Under the pieces are notes generated by a model. It was not told where the DNA came from, did not search any database, and was given only the letters and a program-made list of their open reading frames with translations. Both the position numbers and the translations under genes were made by a program. From the NCBI RefSeq assembly GCF_003254665.1, contig NZ_QHGY01000004.1:1-64000 (forward strand): a stretch of 64,000 nt of DNA. Reading direction: 5' to 3'. This document shows, piece by piece, positions 1-9,018 of the stretch (position 1 is its first letter; each line of letters starts with the position of its first letter). This DNA is from Billgrantia lactosivorans. GTDB taxonomy: Bacteria > Pseudomonadota > Gammaproteobacteria > Pseudomonadales > Halomonadaceae.

Positions 1-68
1 CTCGCTTGCTGTCGTGGCCGTCGATCCCGTGACCGAGCGGCCTCGCCAGCGCCCTGCGAGGAAGGAGT

Positions 69-96
69 ATTCTACCGATTCGACCGAGCCTGTCAA
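69..96 (-). promoter_or_regulatory. Strong leftward promoter (proximal, P2-like)
   Basis: On the minus strand TTGACA (91-96) is followed after 16 bases by TAGAAT (69-74). That is a perfect -35 box and a 5/6 -10 box. It lies 127 bp downstream of a second promoter of the same design. The transcript would leave the window at its left edge. Confidence 0.75.
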
Positions 97-195
97 CCCG
101 CTTCGCGTCCGTCACCGGCAGGTGACCCTGGCCGCGAAGCCCCGCGTCGCGGGTGGCCGTGAGAGCCCTCAGCGGGACCCTCGCAAGTGGGGCGC

Positions 196-223
196 ATTCT
201 AGCGAATCCGCCGCGGACGTCAA
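196..223 (-). promoter_or_regulatory. Strong leftward promoter (distal, P1-like)
   Basis: On the minus strand TTGACG (218-223), a 16-base spacer and TAGAAT (196-201) form a near-consensus sigma-70 promoter. The sequence after the -10 box is GC-rich (GCGCCCC), as in stringently controlled stable RNA promoters. An AT-rich UP-like patch lies just upstream (about 246-258). The 16-base spacer and the tandem layout resemble rRNA operon P1/P2 promoters. Confidence 0.75.
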
Positions 224-446
224 GTGAGAATCTTGCGAAGCGAATCGAAAAATTCAAACCGAGACAGCCACTTACCACTCTTCTCACCGCTGGCCACGTT
301 GCCCGTCGCCGGCAGCGGATGCGTACTTTAAGGGGTACCGACAAATGACGCAACCCACCGCGTCAAAAAAATATAGTCCAAGTTTCAGGCAACGGCCATG
401 ACGGTCGTCAATTTTCTCCCAGGCACAACGCAGGCGTCAGGAGAGA

Positions 447-1931
447 TCAAATGACGAACTGATCAACGAATCGATGTACCGGCATGGCTTCCAGCTGCGC
501 CTGGTCCTTGCACAGGGAGAAGATTCGCTCGCAGCGTCCGCTCGGGAACCGTGTCGCCAGATTCCGGCGAAATTTCTCCTCGAGAATGGGGATGCCCTCG
601 TCGCGACGTCGGCGGTGGCCAAGCGGATACTCCACTTCGATGCACTCCGTGGCGCTGCCGTCGCTGAAGAACACCTGGATCGCGTTGGCGATCGAGCGCT
701 TGTCGGCGGCAAGATACTCCTGGGTGTAGCGGGGCTCCTCTCTCACCTCCATCTTCCCGCGCAGCCTATCGATAAGCGGGTGCTGGCGATGGAAGTCATC
801 CTCGTAGTGCTCGGCGGTCAGGTCACCGAAGATCAGCGGCACGGCCACCATGTACTGCAGGCAGTGGTCGCGGTCGGCCGGATTGGCCAGCTCGCCCTCC
901 TTGGAGATGATGCGGATCGCCGATTCATGGGTGCTGATGACGATGCGTTCGACCTCCTCGAGGCGGTCCTTGACCTGGGGATGCAGGCGCACCGCTGCCT
1001 CGCAGGCAGTCTGCGCATGGAACTCTGCCGGGAAGGCGATCTTGAACAGGATGTTTTCCATCACGTAGGTGCCGAACTCGCGCTGGAAGCGAAGCTTCCT
1101 CTCCTCTTCCGGCTTGATCGCCTGATCCTTGTTGGTCTTCGAGAAGAGCACGTCGTAGAAGCCCCACTGCGGCGCACTGAGCACGCCGGGGATGCCCATC
1201 TCGCCACGCAGGGCGATATCGGCCAGACGCACGCCACGAGACGTGGCATCTCCCGCGGCCCAGCTCTTGCGCGAGCCGGCATTGGGCGCATGGCGGTAGG
1301 TACGCAGACTCTGACCGTCGGCCCAGGCGTGCGAGAGCGCCGACAGCAATTGCTCCCGACTCGCCCCCATCAGGTGGGCGGCTACCGCCGTGGATGCCAC
1401 CTTGACCAGTACCACATGATCCAGGCCAACCCGGTTGAAGGAGTTTTCCAGCGCCAGCACGCCCTGAATCTCGTGCGCCTTGATCATGGCCTCGAGCACG
1501 TCGCGCAGGGTCAGCGGTGCCTCGCCCTGGGCGACTCGCTTTTGCGAGAGGTAATCCGCCACGGCGAGAATGGCACCCAGGTTGTCGGAGGGATGCCCCC
1601 ACTCGGCGGCAAGCCAGGTGTCGTTGTAGTCGAGCCAGCGCACGATGCAACCGATGTCCCAGGCGGCCTTGACCGGGTCGAGGCGAAAAGAGGTGCCGGG
1701 CACACGCGCGCCATGGGGCACCACCGTACCCTCGACGAGCGGGCCCAGGTGCTTGGTGCATTCGGGGAAGCGCAGCGCCAACAGGCCGCAGCCCAGGGTA
1801 TCGATGAGGCAGTGGCGTGCGGTATCCAGCGCCTCGTCGCTCTCGATCCGATAGCCGAGAACGTAGTCGGCGATCATCTGCAGTTCAGGGTCGTAATCGG
1901 GACGGACGTTGCGTTCGACGGTGGTGCTCAT
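447..1931 (-). CDS. prpD: 2-methylcitrate dehydratase PrpD
   Basis: Predicted MmgE/PrpD-family dehydratase of 494 residues. It would act in the cytosolic 2-methylcitrate cycle, dehydrating 2-methylcitrate on the way from propionyl-CoA to pyruvate and succinate. The sequence matches PrpD along its length, for example the segment around [16 protein letters not shown] and the [18 protein letters not shown] stretch. The start at 1931 is chosen because an AGGAGGGAG ribosome binding site precedes it; the frame stays open further upstream without one. It is the last gene of the leftward prp operon, 94 bases after prpF. Because acnD and prpF are also present, PrpD may be partly redundant for the dehydration step. 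Confidence 0.93.
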   Translation of the reverse strand: MSTTVERNVRPDYDPELQMIADYVLGYRIESDEALDTARHCLIDTLGCGLLALRFPECTKHLGPLVEGTVVPHGARVPGTSFRLDPVKAAWDIGCIVRWLDYNDTWLAAEWGHPSDNLGAILAVADYLSQKRVAQGEAPLTLRDVLEAMIKAHEIQGVLALENSFNRVGLDHVVLVKVASTAVAAHLMGASREQLLSALSHAWADGQSLRTYRHAPNAGSRKSWAAGDATSRGVRLADIALRGEMGIPGVLSAPQWGFYDVLFSKTNKDQAIKPEEERKLRFQREFGTYVMENILFKIAFPAEFHAQTACEAAVRLHPQVKDRLEEVERIVISTHESAIRIISKEGELANPADRDHCLQYMVAVPLIFGDLTAEHYEDDFHRQHPLIDRLRGKMEVREEPRYTQEYLAADKRSIANAIQVFFSDGSATECIEVEYPLGHRRRRDEGIPILEEKFRRNLATRFPSGRCERIFSLCKDQAQLEAMPVHRFVDQFVI

Positions 1932-2025
1932 GCTCCCTCCTGTCGCAGGCTCGATGTCGTCTCCTCTTACTATAGAAAACGCCCCAAGCCTGGCGACCCG
2001 GGGCGAAACCTGGCACGGCGAATGC

Positions 2026-3204
2026 CTAAAACGAATCGCCGGGCACACGCACCCACCCTTCCATCAACACCCGGGCGCTGCGGCTCATGACCGCCTTGGT
2101 TGCCGTCCACTGCCCTGCCGTCTGCGAGGCTTCCGCGCCGACTCGCAGCGTGCCCGAGGGGTGCCCGAAGTGCACCGAGTTACGCTCGCCACCGCCCGCC
2201 GCCAGGTTGACCAGGGTGCCGGGTACCGCCGCCGCCGTGGCAATGGCCACTGCCGCCGTGCCCATCATGGCATGGTGCAGCTTGCCCATGGAGAGCGCGC
2301 GCACGACAAGGTCGATATCGCCTGCCTTGATCGCCTTGCCACTGGAGGCAACATAGTCGGCTGGCGGCGCGACAAAGGCGACCTTGGGCGTGTGCTGGCG
2401 TTCGGCCGCCTCGCTGACCTCCTTGATCAGCCCCATGCGCACCGCGGCGTGGGCGCGAATCGACTCGAACATCGCCAGCGCCCGGGTATCGCCGTTGATC
2501 GCCTCCTGCAGCTCGGTGCCGCTATAGCCGATCGCCCCGGCGTTGACGAAGACGGTCGGGATGCCGGCATTGATCATGGTGGCTTCGAGGGTTCCCACTC
2601 CCGGGACCTCGAGTTCGTCGACCAGGTTGCCGGTGGGGAACATGGCGCCTTCGCCGTCGGCCGGGTCCATGAACTCGACCGCCACCTCGGCGGCCGGGAA
2701 GGTCACGCCATCGAGTTCAAAGTCGCCGGTCTCCTGCACCTCGCCGCCCGCGATCGGAACACGCGAGACGATGGTCTTGCCGATGTTGGCCTGCCAGATC
2801 CGCACCGTGGCGATGCCGTTCTCGGGGATGCGCGAGGGATCCACCAGACCGTTGCCGATGGCGTAGGGCCCGACGGCGGCGGAGAGATTGCCGCAGTTGC
2901 CGCTCCAGTCGACGAAGGGCTTGTCGATGGAGACCTGGCCGAACAGGTAGTCGACGTCGTGATCCGGGCTTTCGCTTTTCGACAGGATCACCGTCTTGCT
3001 GGTGCTGGAGGTGGCCCCGCCCATGCCGTCGATCTGCTTCTGGTAGGGATCGGGGCTGCCGATCACCCGCAGCAGCAGCGCATCGCGGGCGGGCCCGGGG
3101 GTCCGGGCCACCTCGGGCAGGTCGTCCAGGCGGAAGAAGACGCCCTTGCTGGTGCCGCCACGCATGTAGGTGGCGGGAATCTTGATTTGAGGAACGTTAG
3201 CCAT
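2026..3204 (-). CDS. prpF: 2-methylaconitate cis-trans isomerase PrpF
   Basis: 392-residue PrpF-family isomerase. In bacteria that use AcnD, PrpF isomerises the 2-methylaconitate made by AcnD so that the cycle can continue to 2-methylisocitrate. The N-terminal [11 protein letters not shown] motif is the hallmark of the family and contains the catalytic-region lysine. The start at 3204 has AGGAAG about ten bases upstream. The gene sits between acnD (67 bases upstream) and prpD in the same leftward operon, the usual acnD-prpF pairing. No defect is visible. Confidence 0.94.
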   Translation of the reverse strand: MANVPQIKIPATYMRGGTSKGVFFRLDDLPEVARTPGPARDALLLRVIGSPDPYQKQIDGMGGATSSTSKTVILSKSESPDHDVDYLFGQVSIDKPFVDWSGNCGNLSAAVGPYAIGNGLVDPSRIPENGIATVRIWQANIGKTIVSRVPIAGGEVQETGDFELDGVTFPAAEVAVEFMDPADGEGAMFPTGNLVDELEVPGVGTLEATMINAGIPTVFVNAGAIGYSGTELQEAINGDTRALAMFESIRAHAAVRMGLIKEVSEAAERQHTPKVAFVAPPADYVASSGKAIKAGDIDLVVRALSMGKLHHAMMGTAAVAIATAAAVPGTLVNLAAGGGERNSVHFGHPSGTLRVGAEASQTAGQWTATKAVMSRSARVLMEGWVRVPGDSF

Positions 3205-3271
3205 GGCACTCGCTTCCTGAAATGACGGAATGCCCCGGCGATGACGCCGGGGCATTCACGCAACGTGTGGA

Positions 3272-5881
3272 TCAGGCCACCGCCTCGGACTCGAGGAAGT
3301 CCTGGGCGAAGCGCTGCAACACCCCGCCGGCGGAGTAGACGGAAACCTCCTCGGCGGTATCGAGGCGACACAGCACCGGCACACGCTCGCTGTCGCCGCC
3401 GGCACGATGGATCACCAGGGTCAGGGTCGCTCCCGGCGCCGGCTTGCCTTCGACGTCGTAGGTCTCGGTGCCGTCGAGCTTGAGCGTGTGGCGCGTGGTG
3501 CCCGCCTGGAACTGAAGCGGCATCACGCCCATGCCCACCAGGTTGGTGCGGTGAATGCGCTCGAAGCCCTCGGCGACGATCGCCTCCACCCCAGCCAGCG
3601 CCACGCCCTTGGCCGCCCAGTCACGCGAGCTGCCCTGGCCGTAGTCGGCCCCGGCGATGACGATCAGCGGCTGGCCGCGCTCCATGTAGGTCTCGATGGC
3701 TTCCCACATGCGGGTGACCTTGCCTTCCGGCTCGATGCGCGCCAGCGACCCCTGGATCACCTCGCCCTTGTCGTCGCGCACCATCTCGTTGAACAGCTTG
3801 GGATTGGCCAGGGTCGCCCGCTGCGCGGTCAGGTGGTCGCCGCGGTGGGTGGCATAGGAGTTGAAGTCCTCCTCCGGCAGGCCCATCTTGGCCAGGTACT
3901 CGCCCGCCGCGCTGTCCAGCAGGATGGCATTGGAGGGCGAGAGGTGGTCGGTGGTGATGTTGTCAGGAAGAATCGCCAGCGGCCGCATGCCCTTCAGGCC
4001 GCGCTCGCGCGCCATGTTGCCCTCCCAGTAGGGCGGACGGCGGATGTAGGTACTTTGCGGACGCCAGTCGTAGAGCGGGCTCTTGGCCTGCTCCACCTCG
4101 TCGAGGTTGAACATCGGGATGTAGACCTGCTTGAACTGCTCGGGCCTGACGAACTCGCCGACGATGGCATCGATCTCCTCGTCGCTGGGCCACAGCTCCT
4201 TGAGGGTGACGGGGTTGCCGGCCTTGTCGTAGCCCAGCGCGTCCTTCTCGATGTCGAAGCGCACGGTGCCGGCGATGGCGTAGGCCACCACCAGCGGCGG
4301 CGAGGCCAGGAAGGCCTGCTTGGCGTAGGGGTGGATGCGCCCGTCGAAATTGCGGTTGCCGGAGAGCACTGCGGTGGCATAGAGGTCGCGGTCGATGATC
4401 TCCTGCTGGATCTCCGGGCGCAGCGCGCCGGACATGCCGTTGCAGGTGGTGCAGGCGTAGGCGACGATGCCGAAGCCGAGCTTCTCGAGTTCGGGCAGCA
4501 GCCCGGCCTCTTCCAGGTAGAGCCGCGCGACCTTGGACCCCGGGGCGAAGGAGGACTTCACCCAGGGCTTGCGCACGAGACCCAGTTCGTTGGCCTTCTT
4601 GGCCAGCAGCCCCGCCGCCACCACGTTGCGCGGGTTGGAGGTATTGGTACAGCTGGTGATGGCGGCGATGATCACCGCGCCGTCGGGCATCCTGCCGGCC
4701 CTCTCCTCGGCCAGGGCCTGCTCCAGGTTCACGGCGATGCCGCGCTCGGCCAGCGCCGAGGTCGGCAGGCGACGATGCGGGTTGGAGGGCCCGGCCAGGT
4801 TGCGCTCGACGCTGGAGAGGTCGAAGGTGAGCACGCGCTCGTACTCGGCATTCTTCAGGCTGTCGGCCCACAGCCCCACCGTCTTGGCGTAGTTCTCGAC
4901 CAACGCCACCTGCTCCGGCTCACGGCCGGTGATGGTCAGGTAGTCGAGGGTCTGCTGGTCGATGTAGAACATCGCCGCGGTGGCGCCGTACTCCGGGGTC
5001 ATGTTGGAGATGGTGGCGCGGTCGCCGATGGTGAGGCTCTCGGCGCCTTCGCCGAAGAACTCCAGGTAGGCGCCCACCACCCGCTCCTGGCGCAGGAACT
5101 CGGTAATGGCCAGCACGATGTCGGTGGCGGTGATGCCGGGACGGCGCTTGCCGGTCAGCTCGACGCCGACGATGTCGGGCAGGCGCATCATCGATGGGCG
5201 CCCAAGCATCACGGTCTCGGCCTCGAGCCCGCCCACGCCGATGGCGATCACGCCCAGGCAGTCGATGTGCGGGGTGTGGCTGTCGGTACCGACGCAGGTG
5301 TCGGGATAGGCCACACCGTCGCGGGCCTGGATCACCGGCGACATCTTCTCCAGGTTGATCTGGTGCATGATGCCGTTGCCGGCAGGGATCACGTCGACGT
5401 TCTCGAACGCAGTGCGGGTCCAGTCGATGAAATGGAAACGATCCTCGTTGCGGCGATCCTCGATGGCCCGATTCTTGGCGAAGGCATCGGGGTCGTCGCC
5501 GCCGCACTCCACGGCCAGGGAGTGATCGACGATCAACTGGGTCGGCACCACCGGGTTGACCTTCGACGGGTCGCCGCCCTTCTCGGCGATGGCGTCACGC
5601 AGGCCGGCCAGGTCGACCAGTGCCGTCTGCCCGAGGATGTCGTGACACACCACCCGCGCCGGGTACCACGGGAAATCCAGGTCGCGCCTGCGCTCGATCA
5701 GCTGTGTGAGTGCAGCGGTGAGCCCCTCGGGCTCGCAGCGGCGCACCAGCTGCTCGGCCAGGACGCGGGACGTATAAGGAAGGGTGTCGTAGGCACCGGG
5801 CTGGATCGCCTCGACGGCCTCACGCACGTCGAAGTAGTCCAGCTCGGTGCCGGGAAGCGGTTTGCGGTATGGAGTATTCAT
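3272..5881 (-). CDS. acnD: Fe/S-dependent 2-methylisocitrate dehydratase AcnD
   Basis: 869-residue aconitase-superfamily enzyme that dehydrates 2-methylcitrate to 2-methylaconitate in the AcnD/PrpF variant of the methylcitrate cycle. The [4Fe-4S] ligands are visible as SCTNTS near residue 410 and CTTCNGMSG near residue 478, and the swivel-domain segment GADYGQGSSRDWAAKG near the C-terminus is intact. The frame remains open far upstream, but the family N-terminus begins at MNTPYRKPLPG, so the start is placed at 5881. No strong Shine-Dalgarno precedes it. A GC-rich palindrome lies in the 77-base gap to prpC and may modulate acnD expression. Confidence 0.95.
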   Translation of the reverse strand: MNTPYRKPLPGTELDYFDVREAVEAIQPGAYDTLPYTSRVLAEQLVRRCEPEGLTAALTQLIERRRDLDFPWYPARVVCHDILGQTALVDLAGLRDAIAEKGGDPSKVNPVVPTQLIVDHSLAVECGGDDPDAFAKNRAIEDRRNEDRFHFIDWTRTAFENVDVIPAGNGIMHQINLEKMSPVIQARDGVAYPDTCVGTDSHTPHIDCLGVIAIGVGGLEAETVMLGRPSMMRLPDIVGVELTGKRRPGITATDIVLAITEFLRQERVVGAYLEFFGEGAESLTIGDRATISNMTPEYGATAAMFYIDQQTLDYLTITGREPEQVALVENYAKTVGLWADSLKNAEYERVLTFDLSSVERNLAGPSNPHRRLPTSALAERGIAVNLEQALAEERAGRMPDGAVIIAAITSCTNTSNPRNVVAAGLLAKKANELGLVRKPWVKSSFAPGSKVARLYLEEAGLLPELEKLGFGIVAYACTTCNGMSGALRPEIQQEIIDRDLYATAVLSGNRNFDGRIHPYAKQAFLASPPLVVAYAIAGTVRFDIEKDALGYDKAGNPVTLKELWPSDEEIDAIVGEFVRPEQFKQVYIPMFNLDEVEQAKSPLYDWRPQSTYIRRPPYWEGNMARERGLKGMRPLAILPDNITTDHLSPSNAILLDSAAGEYLAKMGLPEEDFNSYATHRGDHLTAQRATLANPKLFNEMVRDDKGEVIQGSLARIEPEGKVTRMWEAIETYMERGQPLIVIAGADYGQGSSRDWAAKGVALAGVEAIVAEGFERIHRTNLVGMGVMPLQFQAGTTRHTLKLDGTETYDVEGKPAPGATLTLVIHRAGGDSERVPVLCRLDTAEEVSVYSAGGVLQRFAQDFLESEAVA

Positions 5882-5924
5882 CAGTCGACGGTCTTCGCGT
5901 GGTGTTGGGTCAGGCGAGAGAGAA

Positions 5925-5944
5925 AGGCGGCCCGCGGGCCGCCT
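5925..5944 (-). terminator. Intra-operon palindrome between prpC and acnD
   Basis: A perfect 20-base palindrome (AGGCGGCCCG followed by its complement) lies in the prpC-acnD gap. On the transcribed minus strand it is followed by a pyrimidine-rich TTTCTCTCTC tract. It could be a leaky terminator or an mRNA-stabilising hairpin between prpC and acnD; the T-run is imperfect, so read-through is expected. Confidence 0.45.
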
Positions 5945-5958
5945 GCTACGGACAAGGG

Positions 5959-7086
5959 TCAGTCTCGCTCCTCGATCGGCACCCACTCGCTCTTCTCCGG
6001 GCCGATGTAGTCGGCGCTGGGGCGAATGATGCGGTTGTTGGCGCGCTGCTCGAAGACATGGGCACACCAGCCGGTGACGCGCGAACAGACGAAGATCGGC
6101 GTGAACAGCTTGGTGGGGATGTCCATGAAGTGATAGGCGCTGGCGTGGAAGAAGTCGGCATTGCAGAACAGCTTCTTCTCGCGCCACATCACCGCCTCGA
6201 CACGCTCCGAGACCGGATAGAGCACGGTGTCGCCGACGTCCTCGGCGAGCTTCTTCGACCACTGCTTGATGATGGCGTTGCGCGGGTCGGACTCGCGATA
6301 GATCGCGTGGCCGAAGCCCATGATCTTCTCCTTGCGCTCGAGCATGCCGAGAATCTCGCGCTCGGCCTCTTCCGGCGACGTCCAGTTCTCGATCATGGCC
6401 ATGGCCGCTTCGTTGGCGCCGCCATGCAGCGGGCCGCGCAGCGAACCGATGGCACCGGTGACGCAGGAGTGCATGTCGGAAAGCGTCGATGCACACACCC
6501 GGGCGGTAAAGGTCGAGGCGTTGAACTCGTGCTCGGCGTAGAGAATCAGCGAGACGTTCATCACCCTGGCGTGCAGCTCGGAGGGCGCCTCGCCGCGCAG
6601 CAGGTGGAGGAAGTGAGCGCCCACCGACTCGTCGTCGGTCTCGGTCTCGATGCGCACGCCGTCGTGGCTGTAGCGATACCAGTAGCAGATGATCGACGGC
6701 AGCGCCGCCAGCAGGCGGTCGGAGACGTCTTGCTGCTGCTCGAAGTTCTCCTCGGTCTCGAGGTTGCCGAGCATCGAGGCACCGGTACGCATCACGTCCA
6801 TCGGGTGCGCGTCCTTGGGGATCTGTTCGAGCACGGCCTTGAGCGCCGCCGGCAGGCCACGCAGTCCCTTGAGCTTGGTGATGTAGGCATCAAGCTCGGC
6901 CTGGTTGGGCAGCTTGCCCTTGAGCAACAGGTAGGCGACCTCCTCGAACTTGGCCTTCTCGGCCAGCTCTGCGATGTCGAAGCCGCGATAGGTCAGGCCG
7001 GCGCCGCTCTTGCCCACGGTGCAAAGGGCCGTGGTTCCTGCACTCTGGCCTCGCAGGCCTGTGCTGCTGACGGTTTTCTCAGCCAT
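5959..7086 (-). CDS. prpC: 2-methylcitrate synthase PrpC
   Basis: 375-residue citrate-synthase-family enzyme condensing propionyl-CoA with oxaloacetate to 2-methylcitrate. The N-terminus (GLRGQSAGTTALCTVG, then GAGLTYRGFDI) is the form typical of PrpC rather than of GltA. The family motifs GPLHGGANEA and GFGHAIYRESDPRN, carrying catalytic-region histidines, are present, and IRPSADYIGP closes the protein. The start at 7086 is supported by AAGGAG eight bases upstream. It is the third gene of the leftward operon, 47 bases after prpB. Confidence 0.95.
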   Translation of the reverse strand: MAEKTVSSTGLRGQSAGTTALCTVGKSGAGLTYRGFDIAELAEKAKFEEVAYLLLKGKLPNQAELDAYITKLKGLRGLPAALKAVLEQIPKDAHPMDVMRTGASMLGNLETEENFEQQQDVSDRLLAALPSIICYWYRYSHDGVRIETETDDESVGAHFLHLLRGEAPSELHARVMNVSLILYAEHEFNASTFTARVCASTLSDMHSCVTGAIGSLRGPLHGGANEAAMAMIENWTSPEEAEREILGMLERKEKIMGFGHAIYRESDPRNAIIKQWSKKLAEDVGDTVLYPVSERVEAVMWREKKLFCNADFFHASAYHFMDIPTKLFTPIFVCSRVTGWCAHVFEQRANNRIIRPSADYIGPEKSEWVPIEERD

Positions 7087-7133
7087 GTCGAGTCTCCTTG
7101 ATCTGTGTTTTCTTGTCGTCGTAACGGGCCAGC

Positions 7134-8039
7134 TCAGGCGTCTGATCCCTTCTCGGCAAACTGGTTTTCCGCAAACAGGGCATCGAGCTTCTGCTCGAAC
7201 GCGTGGTAGTTGAGGAAGTCATAAAGCTCATCGCGGGTCTGCATCAGCTCGACCACGTCGCGCTGATGGCCCTGCTCGTGGATGCTCCGGTAGACCTTCA
7301 GTGCCGCCGCGTTCATGGCGCGGAAGGCCGACAGCGGATAGAGCACCAGGCGGCACCCCACCTCGGAGAGCTCCTGCTGGCTGAACAGCGGCGTGGCGCC
7401 GAACTCGGTGATGTTGGCGAGGATCGGCGCGTCAACACGCTCGCAGAAGGCGCGGTAGTCATCGAGGGTATGCACCGCCTCGGCGAAGATGGCGTCGGCG
7501 CCCGCCTCGATGCAGGCGCTGGCGCGCTCGATGGCCGCGTCGAGTCCCTCCTTCTGGAAGGCATCGGTGCGTGCGATCAGATAGAAGTCCGGGTCGATGC
7601 GTGCGTCGGCAGCGGCCTTGATACGGTCGACCATCTCCTGCCTGGAAACGATCTCCTTGTTGGGGCGGTGACCGCAGCGCTTCTGTGCCACCTGATCCTC
7701 CAGGTGCACGGCGGCCACGCCGGCGCGCTGCATCTCCTTGACGGTGCGCGCGATATTGAACGCACCGCCCCAGCCGGTATCGATGTCCACCAGCAACGGC
7801 AGGTCGGTAGCGCCGCAGATGCGATGGGCATCCTGGACCACGTCGTTCATGGTGGTCATGCCCAGGTCGGGCAGGCCGAACGAGGCGTTGGCCACGCCGC
7901 CGCCGGAGAGATAGATGGCCTGGTGACCGACCCGCTCGGCCATCATCGCGGTGTAGGCATTGATGGTGCCGACGATGGGCAACGGCCGATTGGCCTCGAG
8001 GGCGGCACGAAAGCGAGCGCCGGGCGTCAGTTGTGTCAT
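7134..8039 (-). CDS. prpB: 2-methylisocitrate lyase PrpB
   Basis: 301-residue member of the isocitrate lyase / PEP mutase superfamily. It cleaves 2-methylisocitrate to pyruvate and succinate, the last step of the methylcitrate cycle. The catalytic signature KRCGH is at residues 120-124, and the Mg-binding segment [12 protein letters not shown] lies near residue 84. Length and sequence fit PrpB throughout. It follows the regulator gene after 33 bases and heads the enzymatic part of the operon, so its transcription should depend on the promoter/operator at 8787-8842. Confidence 0.96.
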   Translation of the reverse strand: MTQLTPGARFRAALEANRPLPIVGTINAYTAMMAERVGHQAIYLSGGGVANASFGLPDLGMTTMNDVVQDAHRICGATDLPLLVDIDTGWGGAFNIARTVKEMQRAGVAAVHLEDQVAQKRCGHRPNKEIVSRQEMVDRIKAAADARIDPDFYLIARTDAFQKEGLDAAIERASACIEAGADAIFAEAVHTLDDYRAFCERVDAPILANITEFGATPLFSQQELSEVGCRLVLYPLSAFRAMNAAALKVYRSIHEQGHQRDVVELMQTRDELYDFLNYHAFEQKLDALFAENQFAEKGSDA

Positions 8040-8072
8040 GTGTAGGCTCCTGTGTGATCGTTCCAGCCGGCC

Positions 8073-8783
8073 TCAGGCAGTGGCCTCGGCCTGCTCCTTG
8101 AGGATTTCGGCATAGCGGTCGGCCACGTTGGCCCGTGAGGCGCTGACGTGACGACGCATCAGCAGTTCGGCCAGCTCGGCGTCGCCCGCCTCGATGGCGT
8201 CGACGATACGGTGGTGCTCGACGAAGGCGCGCTGGGGCCGGGCACCACTGGCACTGAACTGGGTGCGGTAGAGGCGCACCAGGTAGTAGAGGTCGTCGCA
8301 CAGCATGGTCATCAGCATGCGGTTGTGGCTGCCCTGGACGATGCGATAGTGGAAGTCCAGGTCGCCCTCGCGCTGGTAGTAGGCCTCGCCGCTCTTGAGG
8401 TCGGCCTGGCGCTCGTGTACCGCCAGCACCTCGCGCAGCCCGGCGATCTCCTCACGCGACATGTGCTCGGCGGCCAAGCGGGCGGCCATGCTCTCCAGCG
8501 CCTCGCGCACGTCGAACAGCTCCAGCAGCTCCTTCATCGACAGCTTGACCACCCGTGCGCCTACGTGGGGCACGCGTTCGATCAGTCGATGAGCCTCGAG
8601 ACGACGCATCGCCTCGCGCAGCGGGCCGCGTGAGATGCCGTAGGTCTTCGACAGGCCCGGCTCGGTGATCTTGCTTCCCGGCGCCAGCTCGCCGCGTACG
8701 ATGGCATCCTGCAGCTGGTGGAAGACTCGTTCTGCCAGGGTGCGGACTTCCGGAGAGGTGTGTTCTGCAGCGACTGAGTTCAT
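8073..8783 (-). CDS. GntR-family (FCD subgroup) regulator of the prp operon
   Basis: 236-residue transcription regulator with an N-terminal winged helix-turn-helix (SKTYGISRGPLREAMRRLEAHRLI, about residues 45-70) and a C-terminal all-helical FCD ligand-binding domain. It is the first gene of the methylcitrate operon and so probably an autoregulated repressor responding to a cycle intermediate; the ligand is inference. This is not the Fis-type PrpR of enteric bacteria. The start is uncertain: ATG at 8783 or TTG at 8798, neither with a clear Shine-Dalgarno, because the palindromic operator occupies the leader. Confidence 0.88.
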   Translation of the reverse strand: MNSVAAEHTSPEVRTLAERVFHQLQDAIVRGELAPGSKITEPGLSKTYGISRGPLREAMRRLEAHRLIERVPHVGARVVKLSMKELLELFDVREALESMAARLAAEHMSREEIAGLREVLAVHERQADLKSGEAYYQREGDLDFHYRIVQGSHNRMLMTMLCDDLYYLVRLYRTQFSASGARPQRAFVEHHRIVDAIEAGDAELAELLMRRHVSASRANVADRYAEILKEQAEATA

Positions 8784-8786
8784 GGC

Positions 8787-8800
8787 AATTGTCGACAATT
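8787..8800. promoter_or_regulatory. Palindromic operator at head of prp operon
   Basis: AATTGTCGACAATT is a perfect 14-base palindrome lying between the predicted transcription start of the prp operon and the regulator start codon. Its core fits the T-GT-N-AC-A pattern bound by FCD-type GntR regulators such as FadR. A protein bound here would block early transcription, and translation of the regulator as well. Confidence 0.65.
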
Positions 8801-8813
8801 AGAGGATGAAGTG

Positions 8814-8842
8814 ACTTTAGACATTGCCTCACCTCCGGTCAA
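8814..8842 (-). promoter_or_regulatory. prp operon promoter
   Basis: On the minus strand TTGACC (8837-8842), a 17-base spacer and TAAAGT (8814-8819) form a good sigma-70 promoter pointing at the regulator gene and prpBC-acnD-prpFD. The predicted start of transcription is near 8805, immediately before the palindrome at 8787-8800, consistent with repression. Confidence 0.65.
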
Positions 8843-8904
8843 CCTCCCTGTAGACACGACATGCTACGCCTTTGGTTGTAACCCCAAGGGCAAGCACCGT
8901 TGAC

Positions 8905-8917
8905 GATGTCGACAATC
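8905..8917. promoter_or_regulatory. Second operator-like site in prp-pabB intergenic region
   Basis: GATGTCGACAATC shares the palindromic core TGTCGACA with the operator at 8787-8800, 117 bp away centre to centre. It could be a weaker second site for the GntR-type regulator, allowing looping, or could affect divergent pabB. A core of eight bases may also recur by chance. Confidence 0.4.
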
Positions 8918-9018
8918 TAGCCAGCGTTGACGGTGGAATCGTTAACCGGGCAACGATCCTCACGACAAGAGACGCCCCAGCCCCCTAGAATGATGGCCTG
9001 TTTCGGAAGGCCCCCCTG

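Larger units (their letters stand above)
1..446. other. Non-coding left edge
   Basis: No convincing gene was found here; short open frames have no family resemblance and no ribosome binding site. The stretch carries two leftward promoters (listed separately), an AT-rich patch near 246-258 upstream of the distal promoter, and a small inverted repeat (TGACGC/GCGTCA, 346-351 and 360-365) followed by seven A residues. It most likely separates the prp operon 3' end from a strongly expressed leftward transcription unit, probably stable RNA, outside the window. Confidence 0.6.

Noticed and set aside
346..371. TGACGC/GCGTCA inverted repeat followed by A-run as a terminator for prpD
   Set aside because: The A-run lies on the wrong side for leftward transcripts (it becomes a T-run before the stem), so it cannot be an intrinsic terminator for prpD; kept only as a note in the gap entry.
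474..2090. 538-codon plus-strand open frame opposite prpD
   Set aside because: It mirrors a real, motif-rich prpD on the other strand, has no ribosome binding site and a Leu/Gly/His/Val-biased translation typical of GC-rich antisense frames.
3407..6010. 867-codon plus-strand open frame opposite acnD
   Set aside because: Antisense shadow of an intact aconitase-family gene; low-complexity composition and no recognisable domain.
8784..8798. TTG at 8798 as start of the GntR-type regulator
   Set aside because: It would place the start codon within the palindromic operator without a Shine-Dalgarno; ATG 8783 was preferred, though neither is certain.
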